From assembly GCA_030824805.1 (NCBI GenBank), contig JAPJRC010000052.1, forward strand, positions 1-15,068: 15,068 bases of DNA, in the 5' to 3' direction. This document shows positions 7,573 to 13,861 of this stretch, one piece after another. Numbering within the stretch: position 1 is the first letter of the stretch; each line of letters opens with the position of its first letter. The notes beneath the pieces were generated by a model. It did not search any database, had not been told where the DNA came from, and saw only the letters and a list, made by a program, of their open reading frames with translations. This DNA comes from Micavibrio sp. (GTDB lineage: Bacteria; Pseudomonadota; Alphaproteobacteria; Micavibrionales; Micavibrionaceae). A program made the translations under genes and the position numbers.

Positions 7573-8868
7573 ATGACCGGTTCGCCGCCCGATGAGTTTC
7601 GCCGCTATACGCAGTATGATCTGAACGAGATCATTGAAAAGCATGACGCCTTCCTGAAAGGGCGTCGCGGTGGCCTGCGCGCGGTTATCAAGTTCGGCAA
7701 TCTTGAAGGCCTGTCACTGGTCGGCAAAGACCTCTCCCAGGCCGATTTCACAGGTACTTGTTTCGCGCGTTGCAATCTTTCGGGCGGAACGTTCATCGGC
7801 ACATCGTTCTTCTCAGCCGACCTACGCGCAGCCGACCTGACCAACGCCGTCTTAAGCCGCGCCGATTTCCGCGGTGCGCATCTTGCGGGTGCAAACCTGA
7901 CCGGCGCGAACCTCGATTCCGCCGACCTGCGCGAGGGGCGCATCATGGAACGCGGCGATGCCGGACTTCTTGTCAATAAACCGCTGCCCGCCTTCCCCAA
8001 GGGCAAATCGGCCAACACGATTTTTGCCGGCGCGAAGCTGACCGACACCAGCATGGAAAGAGTCAAAGCCAATGCCGCCGATTTTTCCGACGCGGACCTG
8101 ACCAATGTTATCCTGAACCGCGCGAACCTGAACGGTGCGAATTTCGACGGTGCGAATTTAAGCCGTGCGGATTTTACGGGCGCGGACCTTACACGCGCCA
8201 ATCTTTCCAACACCATTCTTTCCGGCGCGATCATGCGCAACGTAGAGCTGGAAGATTCCGTTCTCGAAAATGTGGTACGCGACGAGGCTATGGGCAAACG
8301 CCTGCAGGAAGGCCCGAAAACACTGACCGAGATGCTCGACTTCCACAAGCGCTGGATCGCATCCGCAGGACGCGACGGACGCCAGATGGATTTGTCCGGT
8401 TTCGATCTGCGCGACATTCAGGATCTTGCCAAATACCCGATGACGGCTATACGCGCTGTAAAATCCACCATGCTGGGACTCGACCTGCAAAAAGCCAACG
8501 TGCAAAGCGCTACACTCGATTACAGCGACCTGCGCGATTGCGATTTGACCGAAGCGGATTTCAGGGGCAGCTCTCTGAAAGGCGTGCATCTTGCACGTGC
8601 CGATCTTACAGGCGCGAAATTCGGCCCTTTGAAATTCGACACGCCCGACGGACAAGGCGTGCGTCTGCAACGCGTCAATCTTTCGGGCGCCTCGCTTAAA
8701 TTCTGCATCCTGCGCAATTGCGATCTGCGCGATTCCATCCTGATGGGCGTTGATATGTCGAACACGAACCTCAGCGGATGCGACCTGCGCCGTGCGGATC
8801 TCACAGGAGCGGACCTTACAGGCTCAAACCTCGAAGACGCGCTCACCGAAGGCGCTGTCATCCGCTAA
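7573..8868 (+). CDS. Large pentapeptide-repeat protein with duplicated helix-repeat module
   Basis: A 431-residue protein built mostly of A(D/N)LxG-type pentapeptide repeats, which fold as a right-handed quadrilateral beta-helix. Repeat blocks lie at about 43-122, 147-235, 301-350 and 364-428. They are separated by loops (123-146 and 351-363) and by a helical, charged segment at 236-269. The N-terminal LNEIIEKHDAFLKGRRGG (17-34) resembles LTEMLDFHKRWIASAGRDG (251-269); each leads into repeats, so the gene looks like an ancient tandem duplication of a helix-plus-repeat unit. There is no signal peptide or membrane segment, so it is probably cytoplasmic. Function is unknown; some pentapeptide proteins mimic DNA and protect gyrase, but nothing here shows that. 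No ribosome-binding site sits properly before 7573: AAGGA at 7548-7552 is 20 bases away and better spaced for an out-of-frame ATG at 7557. Confidence 0.85.
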   Translation: MTGSPPDEFRRYTQYDLNEIIEKHDAFLKGRRGGLRAVIKFGNLEGLSLVGKDLSQADFTGTCFARCNLSGGTFIGTSFFSADLRAADLTNAVLSRADFRGAHLAGANLTGANLDSADLREGRIMERGDAGLLVNKPLPAFPKGKSANTIFAGAKLTDTSMERVKANAADFSDADLTNVILNRANLNGANFDGANLSRADFTGADLTRANLSNTILSGAIMRNVELEDSVLENVVRDEAMGKRLQEGPKTLTEMLDFHKRWIASAGRDGRQMDLSGFDLRDIQDLAKYPMTAIRAVKSTMLGLDLQKANVQSATLDYSDLRDCDLTEADFRGSSLKGVHLARADLTGAKFGPLKFDTPDGQGVRLQRVNLSGASLKFCILRNCDLRDSILMGVDMSNTNLSGCDLRRADLTGADLTGSNLEDALTEGAVIR

Positions 8869-8953
8869 CCCCTTATTATAATTATGCAAATATGCGGGGA
8901 TTAACGCCTGCGCGCCCTTCCGTTTTTGTCTGTGAATGCGCTATTCTAGGCCC
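8869..8953 (+). promoter_or_regulatory. Intergenic region before mutL with a -10-like box
   Basis: An 85-base, AT-rich gap. TATTCT (8942-8947) ends 6 bases before the mutL ATG, in the right place for a -10 box of a leaderless transcript, but no convincing -35 hexamer is visible 16-18 bases upstream. CCCC and GGGG at about 8870-8900 flank an AT-rich segment and could pair weakly. No terminator with a T-tract is evident after the pentapeptide gene. Confidence 0.3.
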
Positions 8954-10747
8954 ATGCGTATACGCCATCTGCCCGATTACCTGGTGAACCAGATTGCCGC
9001 CGGCGAGGTCATCGAACGACCGGCCGCTGCGGTAAAAGAGATTGTCGAGAACGCCATCGATGCCGGAGCATCCATGGTGGAAGTCGATCTGCGCGATGGC
9101 GGAAAAAGCCTTATTCGTGTGCGCGACAATGGATCGGGCATGACGCGTGAGGAACTGTCAGCCTGCGTCGAACGCCATGCGACGTCAAAGCTGCCTGACG
9201 ACGATCTGGTAAACATACGCCATTTCGGTTTCCGCGGTGAAGCACTGCCGTCCATCGGCGCAGTCAGCCGTCTTTCGATTACCTCGAAACACAGGAATGA
9301 AAGCGAAGCCTGGGCGCTGACGTTGGAAGGCGGAAAGAAAAAAGAGCCTTTCCCGGCCGCGCACCCGCAAGGCACAACCGTTGAAGTAAAAGATTTGTTC
9401 TACGCAACGCCCGCGCGATTGAAGTTCCTTAAGACCGACCGTGCGGAATATGGCGCGGTCAAGGAAATGATGATCCGCATCGCCATGGCGAACCCGTCGG
9501 TGACGTTCAAGCTTACGCACAACGGTGCAAGCGCGCTGTCCCTGAACGGTGAACAAGGTGAACTTGACGGTATACGCCACGCACGCCTTTCGGCATTGCT
9601 GGGTAAGGATTTCGGCGACAATTGCGTGCCCGTGCATGCCGAACGCGAATTCGTCACCATTACGGGCTATGCGGGCCTTCCCAGCTTTGATAAGGGCAGC
9701 GCGCAGCATCAGTTCCTGTTTGTGAATGGACGCCCTGTGCGCGACCGTTTGCTTTTGGGCTGTGTACGCGCCGCCTACACCGATCTTCTTTCCCGTGATC
9801 GCCACCCTGTCGTTGCGCTCTATATCGACGTGCCGCCCGAAGAGGTGGATGTGAACGTGCATCCGGCAAAGGCCGAAGTGCGGTTCCGTGACAACGCGCT
9901 GATCCGCGGTGCCATCGTATCAGCGCTCAAACACGCATTGCTTGCCGGCGGGCAGACGACATCGACAACGATTGCCACTTACGCGCTGTCATCTTTCAAG
10001 CCGCAAGGCGCTTCGCCCGCTTTGCCCCTTTCGCGCAGCGCGTATCCATCACGCACGCACTACGGCAATCTGGCCGAAAAGGTCGAGCAGGTTTACGCGC
10101 CGATGATGATGGAGCATGTGCCATCGGCCCGTGCCGAATTGCAAAGCGTGCCGGAAACGACATCCTATCCGCTTGGCGCGCCACGCGCGCAATTGCACGA
10201 GAATTACATTATCGCACAGACCGATAACGGCATGGTGATCATAGACCAGCACGCAGCCCACGAACGGCTTGTGTACGAGCGTTTCAAGGCGCAGATGCAG
10301 GAAGGCGGCGTGGCGGCGCAAGGGTTGCTGGTGCCGGAGATCGTCGATCTTTCCGATGTGCGTGCACAGGCCGTGCTGGAAAAGTCCGATTTGTTCCGGA
10401 GGCTCGGCCTTGAAATAGAAGCTTTTGGCGCGGGCTCTATCGCCGTGCGGTCTACCCCTTCTATACTCACCGGAAAAATAGATGTCGTGAAACTGGTCAA
10501 CGACATCGCCGATGAAATCGAAGACCAGGATACTTCCATTTTGCTCGAAGAAAAGATGAACGCCGTTCTTTCGACAATGGCATGCCACGGATCGGTGCGT
10601 TCCGGACGGCGCATGAATGTCGAAGAGATGAACGCGCTGCTGCGCCAGATGGAAGAAACCGAAAATTCCGGCCACTGCAACCATGGCCGCCCGACTTATA
10701 TATCCTTAAGCCTTAAAGACATCGAAAAATTGTTCCACAGAAGGTAG
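8954..10747 (+). CDS. mutL: DNA mismatch repair protein MutL with endonuclease site
   Basis: A 597-residue GHKL ATPase that links mismatch recognition by MutS to strand incision. The ATPase motifs are EIVENAIDAGA (29-39), DNGSGM (58-63), GFRGEALPSIG (92-102) and GTTVEVKDLFYATPARLKF. The C-terminal domain has the metal-dependent endonuclease motif DQHAAHERLVYE (431-442, fitting DQHA-x2-E-x4-E), ACHGSVRSGRR (543-553) and CNHGRP (575-580, usually CPHGRP). QGLLVP resembles the beta-clamp-binding motif. This is therefore an incising MutL, as expected in bacteria without MutH. The start at 8954 (MRIRHLPDYLVNQIAAGEV) matches the family; an in-frame ATG at 8936 would add six residues with no support. 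The next gene begins 4 bases after the stop. Confidence 0.97.
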   Translation: MRIRHLPDYLVNQIAAGEVIERPAAAVKEIVENAIDAGASMVEVDLRDGGKSLIRVRDNGSGMTREELSACVERHATSKLPDDDLVNIRHFGFRGEALPSIGAVSRLSITSKHRNESEAWALTLEGGKKKEPFPAAHPQGTTVEVKDLFYATPARLKFLKTDRAEYGAVKEMMIRIAMANPSVTFKLTHNGASALSLNGEQGELDGIRHARLSALLGKDFGDNCVPVHAEREFVTITGYAGLPSFDKGSAQHQFLFVNGRPVRDRLLLGCVRAAYTDLLSRDRHPVVALYIDVPPEEVDVNVHPAKAEVRFRDNALIRGAIVSALKHALLAGGQTTSTTIATYALSSFKPQGASPALPLSRSAYPSRTHYGNLAEKVEQVYAPMMMEHVPSARAELQSVPETTSYPLGAPRAQLHENYIIAQTDNGMVIIDQHAAHERLVYERFKAQMQEGGVAAQGLLVPEIVDLSDVRAQAVLEKSDLFRRLGLEIEAFGAGSIAVRSTPSILTGKIDVVKLVNDIADEIEDQDTSILLEEKMNAVLSTMACHGSVRSGRRMNVEEMNALLRQMEETENSGHCNHGRPTYISLSLKDIEKLFHRR

Positions 10748-10751
10748 AACC

Positions 10752-11261
10752 ATGGAAAACACGAACCAGAAAAACACGATCAACACGCTGTACGGATTTT
10801 TGATCGCATCGACCGTATTGGGGTTTGTGCCGAACGGCTGGGCATTTTGCGCATCCGTTACACTATGGCTCGTCACATTGGTTGCGGCCTATGTCTACCG
10901 CAACAAGGACAGCGAAGACGGGCTTTTGTACAACCACATGACCTATCTGATCGGCACAATATGGATTGGCACCAGCTTTATCCTGATCGGCACACTGCTT
11001 GCGGGCTTCTGGGTGTTTAACAACGGCGACAACAGCGCATTGGACGCCGCCATGGGTGACATCAACCAAGGCGTGGTTCCGGATGAAGCCGCGCTCACGG
11101 CAATAACAGCGCAATATATCGGTGACAACAAATCTCTTCTTCTGACCGCCAGCCTCGTGGCCATCGGTCCCGCCATTCTTTATTTCGTCTACCGCGTGGC
11201 CAACGGGTTGGGCCGTGCGGCCAAAGGCTATCGGCTTGCAAACCCCAAAAGCTGGCTGTAA
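10752..11261 (+). CDS. Small four-helix membrane protein (DUF4870-like)
   Basis: A 169-residue integral membrane protein with predicted segments at about 13-28, 30-48, 64-89 and 128-148. A polar loop of about 38 residues (90-127) lies between the third and fourth. The pattern YNHMTYLIGTIWIGTSF followed by a C-terminal YRVANGLGRAAKGYRLANPKSWL resembles small conserved membrane proteins of the DUF4870 type (arginine-glycine helix end, then NPxSW); this is from memory of the family, not a search. GAAGGT at the end of mutL (10739-10744) is 7 bases before the ATG and supports the start. It is 4 bases from mutL and 9 from purN, so it is probably co-transcribed. No function can be assigned. Confidence 0.75.
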   Translation: MENTNQKNTINTLYGFLIASTVLGFVPNGWAFCASVTLWLVTLVAAYVYRNKDSEDGLLYNHMTYLIGTIWIGTSFILIGTLLAGFWVFNNGDNSALDAAMGDINQGVVPDEAALTAITAQYIGDNKSLLLTASLVAIGPAILYFVYRVANGLGRAAKGYRLANPKSWL

Positions 11262-11270
11262 TAAACACAA

Positions 11271-11855
11271 ATGAAAATTGCTTTTCTTGCCTCCCACAAC
11301 GGCAGCGCCGCCAAGGCCATAGCCGCCGCCTGCATAAACGGTGTACTGCTTGCAGCGCCTGTTCTTTTGATCAGCAACAACCCGGATAGCAAAGCGCTCG
11401 ACTGGGCCAAGGAGCTGGGCCTTAAAACCGCCGTTATCAATGCCAAGAACGCCGCAGACCCCGACCAGACAATTGCAGACCTTCTGCACGATCATGCAAT
11501 CGATCTCGCTGTGTGCTCCGGCTACATGAAACTGATAGGCCCCAAGACAATCGAGACCATGCATGGCGCGATTTTGAACACGCACCCTGCTCTGCTGCCC
11601 AAACACGGCGGCAAGGGCATGTACGGGCGTTTCGTGCATCAGGCGGTGTTCGACAACAAAGACACAGAAACAGGCATTACGATCCATCTGGTGGACGGCG
11701 AATATGACCGTGGCCGCGTACTCGCGCAAAAAAGGCTCCCCGTTGCAAACGGAGAGCCTGTCGAGAGTATCGAGGAAAAGGTGAAATCCGCCGAACCCGA
11801 TTTCTACATCGAAACAATTTCGAAAATCCTGTCCGGCGAAATTTCCCTACGCTAG
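11271..11855 (+). CDS. purN: Phosphoribosylglycinamide formyltransferase (PurN type)
   Basis: A 194-residue formyltransferase that uses 10-formyl-tetrahydrofolate to formylate GAR in purine synthesis. It has the N-terminal ribonucleotide-binding sequence ASHNGSAAKAI (7-17), SGYMKLIGPKTI, and the catalytic triad as N103 and H105 in ILNTHPALLP plus D146 in VDGEYDRG. Between His and Asp it carries the five-residue-longer GGKGMYGRFVH variant rather than the E. coli-type loop. It is shorter than E. coli PurN (212), and no purM is adjacent, so it could be the main enzyme or a specialised paralogue. No Shine-Dalgarno sequence is evident in the 9-base gap. The 3' end overlaps the convergent pirin gene by 9 bases and contains a terminator for that gene on the other strand. 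Confidence 0.88.
   Translation: MKIAFLASHNGSAAKAIAAACINGVLLAAPVLLISNNPDSKALDWAKELGLKTAVINAKNAADPDQTIADLLHDHAIDLAVCSGYMKLIGPKTIETMHGAILNTHPALLPKHGGKGMYGRFVHQAVFDNKDTETGITIHLVDGEYDRGRVLAQKRLPVANGEPVESIEEKVKSAEPDFYIETISKILSGEISLR
11728..11759 (-). terminator. Intrinsic terminator of the pirin transcript, inside purN
   Basis: AGGCTC-C-CCGTT (11733-11744), loop GCA and AACGG-A-GAGCCT (11748-11759) form an 11-bp stem with one C/A mismatch. Six A's at 11728-11733 become a U-tract immediately after the stem when read leftwards, the classical form of a Rho-independent terminator. On the plus strand no T-tract follows, so it is directional. It lies 87 bases beyond the pirin stop codon and wholly within the purN reading frame. 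Confidence 0.8.
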
Positions 11856-12539
11856 ATCGAACAGCAGCACTTCGCTGTCCGCCGTTGCTGCCACGGCAAT
11901 CGTGTCTACATCGGTGATCTCCGCGCCGTCGCCTTCTTTCAGCGTTTCACCGTTCAAGGTGATGCGGCCTCTGGCAACATGCAGGAAACCGCCGCGCCCT
12001 TTTGCGAACGCATAGGATGTTTCCTGACCATCCTTAAGATGCGCGACCAGAAGCGTTGCATCCTGATGGATGGTAACCGCACCATCACCGCCCGAACGCG
12101 AACCGATGACGGTGAATTCACCCTCTTTCGGTGCGATCGTCTTTTGTTCGTAAGAAGGTTCCAGACCGCGCTTTTCCGGACGGATCCAGATTTGCAAAAG
12201 GTGTACGCCGTTGTCGTTGGACGGGTTGAATTCCGAGTGGAGAATACCCGTGCCCGCGCTCATACGCTGGATTTCACCCGGGCGAATGGTGGAGCCCGTG
12301 CCGAGGCTGTCTTTGTGCGCGAGCTCACCTTTCAGGATATAGGTGATAATCTCCATATCGCTGTGCGGATGCGTGTTGAAACCTGCGCCTGGTATAACCA
12401 GGTCGTCGTTTATAACGCGCAAGCTGCGAAAACCCATACGTGTGGGATCGCGAAAATCGCCAAAGGAAAATGTATGCTTGCTGTCCAGCCAGCCCATTTT
12501 GGTGGTGCCGCGGATATCGCGGTCATGAATGCGGATCAT
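11847..12539 (-). CDS. Pirin family protein (cupin, YhhW-type)
   Basis: A 230-residue bicupin of the pirin family, cytoplasmic. The N-terminal cupin holds the metal ligands H57 and H59 in NTHPHSDME and H101 and E103 in GILHSEFN. SFGDFRDPTRMGF and LLQIWIRPEKRGLEPSYEQK are typical of the YhhW/quercetin-2,3-dioxygenase-like subgroup. Some members oxidise flavonols in vitro; the physiological substrate is generally unknown, so no enzyme name is given. The start is supported by AGAGGA (minus strand, 12544-12549), 4 bases before the ATG. It is downstream of the XRE regulator gene with a 79-base gap, so it may have its own promoter or be read with it. The stop overlaps the convergent purN end by 9 bases. 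Confidence 0.92.
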   Translation of the reverse strand: MIRIHDRDIRGTTKMGWLDSKHTFSFGDFRDPTRMGFRSLRVINDDLVIPGAGFNTHPHSDMEIITYILKGELAHKDSLGTGSTIRPGEIQRMSAGTGILHSEFNPSNDNGVHLLQIWIRPEKRGLEPSYEQKTIAPKEGEFTVIGSRSGGDGAVTIHQDATLLVAHLKDGQETSYAFAKGRGGFLHVARGRITLNGETLKEGDGAEITDVDTIAVAATADSEVLLFDLA

Positions 12540-12543
12540 GATA

Positions 12544-12576
12544 TCCTCTCTTTCTTGGAATTTATACGCGAGAGGA
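12544..12576 (-). promoter_or_regulatory. Inverted repeat in the pirin leader covering the ribosome-binding site
   Basis: TCCTCTC (12544-12550) and GAGAGGA (12570-12576) are perfect 7-base inverted repeats with a 19-base loop. In the leftward mRNA the copy nearer the gene is GAGAGGA, the Shine-Dalgarno sequence, so folding would hide it. The stem is short and the loop AT-rich; this is a candidate for translational control only. No clear promoter was found in the rest of the 79-base gap. Confidence 0.4.
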
Positions 12577-12618
12577 GCCGTTCTAGATCAGGATGGCTTC
12601 TATGCTATATTTACAGTG

Positions 12619-12972
12619 CTATTTGTCGCTTTTTTTACGACTTTTCATCAATTCCATGAGCAGGGATTGGTCTTTCTTGGGCATGGCAAAAAACGTGTCC
12701 AGCACCTCGCGGCCCTTCTCTGAAAAACCATCGACTTTCGCCAGCTTTTTATCAGGCTGCACATTCATGGTCAGCCATTCATAAGGAATGTCGAGCGCCA
12801 GCGCCAATTTGTGCAGATAGCGCGGGTTGCGCGCTTTGCCCGTTTCCGCCTGCTGAATGGCTTGCTGTGTCGTACCGGCGATTTCAGCCAGCTCCATCTG
12901 ACTCAGCCCTTTTACATCCCGGATATGTTTCAGGCGGTCGCCGAGATCGGGTATGTTCTTAAGAACGCTCAT
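12619..12972 (-). CDS. XRE-family transcriptional regulator (phage-repressor-like HTH)
   Basis: A 117-residue DNA-binding protein. The helix-turn-helix spans about 12-67, with SQMELAEIAGTTQQAIQQAE as the core and ETGKARNPRYLHKLALALDI after it. This is the wording of Cro/CI- and S24-type repressor N-termini. There is no S24 peptidase domain, so it is not expected to be cleaved in the SOS response. The C-terminal 40 residues (FSEKGREVLDTFFAMPKKDQ, then a lysine-rich tail) are probably a helical dimerisation region. It begins 14 bases from the first of three ACAAG-type palindromes in the divergent intergenic region, so autoregulation and control of the 52-codon gene at 13077 are likely. The ligand or signal is unknown. 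Adjacent pirin, 79 bases downstream on the same strand, may be part of its transcript. Confidence 0.88.
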   Translation of the reverse strand: MSVLKNIPDLGDRLKHIRDVKGLSQMELAEIAGTTQQAIQQAETGKARNPRYLHKLALALDIPYEWLTMNVQPDKKLAKVDGFSEKGREVLDTFFAMPKKDQSLLMELMKSRKKSDK

Positions 12973-12986
12973 ATTAGAAAAGTATC

Positions 12987-13000
12987 ACAAGAATAATTGT
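12987..13000. promoter_or_regulatory. Operator-like palindrome 1
   Basis: ACAAGAATAATTGT, matching ACAAG-N4-CTTGT with one mismatch (A for C at position 10), and flanked by C and G that extend the symmetry. It lies 14 bases upstream of the XRE regulator start codon, overlapping that gene's promoter or leader. It is the copy nearest the regulator and the weakest match. Confidence 0.65.
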
Positions 13001-13008
13001 GCATCATG

Positions 13009-13022
13009 ACAAGAATTCTTGT
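13009..13022. promoter_or_regulatory. Operator-like palindrome 2 (perfect)
   Basis: ACAAGAATTCTTGT is a perfect 14-base palindrome. Its centre is 22 bases from that of copy 1 and 24 from that of copy 3, roughly two helical turns. Its last T is the first base of the -35 hexamer of the rightward promoter. Confidence 0.75.
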
Positions 13023-13051
13023 TGACTAAATTACAAGTTTACTTGTATAGA
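13022..13051 (+). promoter_or_regulatory. Promoter of the 52-codon gene
   Basis: TTGACT (13022-13027, 5 of 6 matches to TTGACA), an 18-base spacer and TATAGA (13046-13051, 4 of 6). The expected start is near 13058, giving a leader of about 19 bases with GGAGG. Operator copy 3 fills the spacer and touches the -10 box, and copy 2 touches the -35 box, a layout that fits repression. Confidence 0.65.
13033..13046. promoter_or_regulatory. Operator-like palindrome 3
   Basis: ACAAGTTTACTTGT has perfect ACAAGT/ACTTGT arms around a TT centre. It sits between the -35 and -10 boxes of the rightward promoter, so a bound protein should block RNA polymerase. Confidence 0.72.
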
Positions 13052-13076
13052 GAATTAATAAAGCATGGAGGATGGC

Positions 13077-13235
13077 ATGGTCGAACTTTCAAATATTTCA
13101 GAAAAATTGCGCAATGTTTTAAAAGATCTGGAACAGGTTACGGATGATATTGAGACTATACAGGCACAGGCTCAATCGGTATCAAACGATGATTTCCTGA
13201 CACGCGAGACGGCAGCACCAAAGAATGATAACTAA
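13077..13235 (+). CDS. 52-residue acidic coiled-coil protein, divergent from the XRE regulator
   Basis: An ATG with a strong GGAGG at 13067-13071, 5 bases upstream, opens 52 codons ending in TAA at 13233-13235. The product starts MVELSNISEKLRNVLKDLEQ and has hydrophobic residues at L4, I7, L11, V14, L18, V21, I25, I28, A32 and V35, an unbroken a/d heptad pattern over five turns. It should therefore be a helical coiled coil. It is acidic (11 D/E against 5 K/R), and the last 15 residues look disordered. There is no signal peptide. Base composition is more AT-rich than that of the housekeeping genes. The 3' end overlaps the convergent tag gene by 4 bases. No family is recognised. It could be an antitoxin-like partner, an anti-repressor or an adaptor; none of these is shown by the sequence. 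Confidence 0.72.
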   Translation: MVELSNISEKLRNVLKDLEQVTDDIETIQAQAQSVSNDDFLTRETAAPKNDN

Positions 13236-13861
13236 ACAGGGCGTTTAAGCGCTTTACGGATTTTTTCAATCTCTGCGCGCCGATGGCAACCTTCAACATG
13301 GTCATTGACCATACCCATCGCCTGCATCAGGGCATACATTGTGGTAGGGCCAACAAAGGTCCAACCGCGTTTCTTCAAATCCTTTGAAAGAGCCTTAGAT
13401 GCCTCTGTGTGCGCCATGGCTTTCAATGTAGCGCTGTCATATTTTTTTGGCCTTGAGTTTATATCCGGTTCAAAGGACCAAAAATAAGCCGCCAGAGAAC
13501 CAAATTCTTTTTCAAGCTCCAGTGCATGTTTTGCATTGTTTATTGTGCTGACGATCTTGCCGCGATGGCGGATGATGCCTGCATCCTGCACCAGTTTTTC
13601 GACTTTGCTGTCTGTGTAACGCGCGACCTTTCTGTAGTCGAAACCATCGAACGCTTTGCGGAAATTCTCGCGTTTACGCAGAATGGTGATCCAGCTTAGT
13701 CCTGCCTGAAAGCCCTCCAGGCATAGTTTTTCAAAAAGACGAATATCATCTGTAACAGGATTTCCCCATTCCCGGTCGTGATAATCCATGTATAGAGAAT
13801 CTTCACCGCACCACCAGCAGCGCGCCTTGCCATCTGGCCCTTTGTTCAGGCCTTCGGGCAT
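13232..13861 (-). CDS. tag: DNA-3-methyladenine glycosylase I
   Basis: A 209-residue base-excision-repair enzyme that removes 3-methyladenine from alkylated DNA. It shows RCWWCGEDSLYMDYHDREWG (14-33) and LFEKLCLEGFQAGLSWITIL (42-61). The structural zinc ligands match E. coli Tag as C15, H28, H188 and C192 (NDHVEGCHRR). Y27, E49 and W57 match the E. coli substrate-pocket residues Y16, E38 and W46. VGPTTMYALMQAMGMVNDH is the conserved C-terminal signature. The ATG overlaps the stop of the ATP12 gene as TAATG, suggesting translational coupling. The sequence is somewhat more AT-rich than its upstream neighbour. The stop overlaps the end of the 52-codon gene. Confidence 0.95.
   Translation of the reverse strand: MPEGLNKGPDGKARCWWCGEDSLYMDYHDREWGNPVTDDIRLFEKLCLEGFQAGLSWITILRKRENFRKAFDGFDYRKVARYTDSKVEKLVQDAGIIRHRGKIVSTINNAKHALELEKEFGSLAAYFWSFEPDINSRPKKYDSATLKAMAHTEASKALSKDLKKRGWTFVGPTTMYALMQAMGMVNDHVEGCHRRAEIEKIRKALKRPV

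Noticed and set aside
12540..12618. LexA-type box before pirin
   Set aside because: A GTTC is present, but the second GTTC at the 7-base spacing of alphaproteobacterial SOS boxes is missing.
12619..13235. Toxin-antitoxin pair or prophage remnant
   Set aside because: No toxin fold, integrase, attachment site or other phage gene is visible; the layout alone does not justify the label.
13233..13275. Possible bidirectional terminator between the 52-codon gene and tag
   Set aside because: There is a T-run at about 13260-13265 and an AAGCGCTT palindrome, but no stem with a usable loop.
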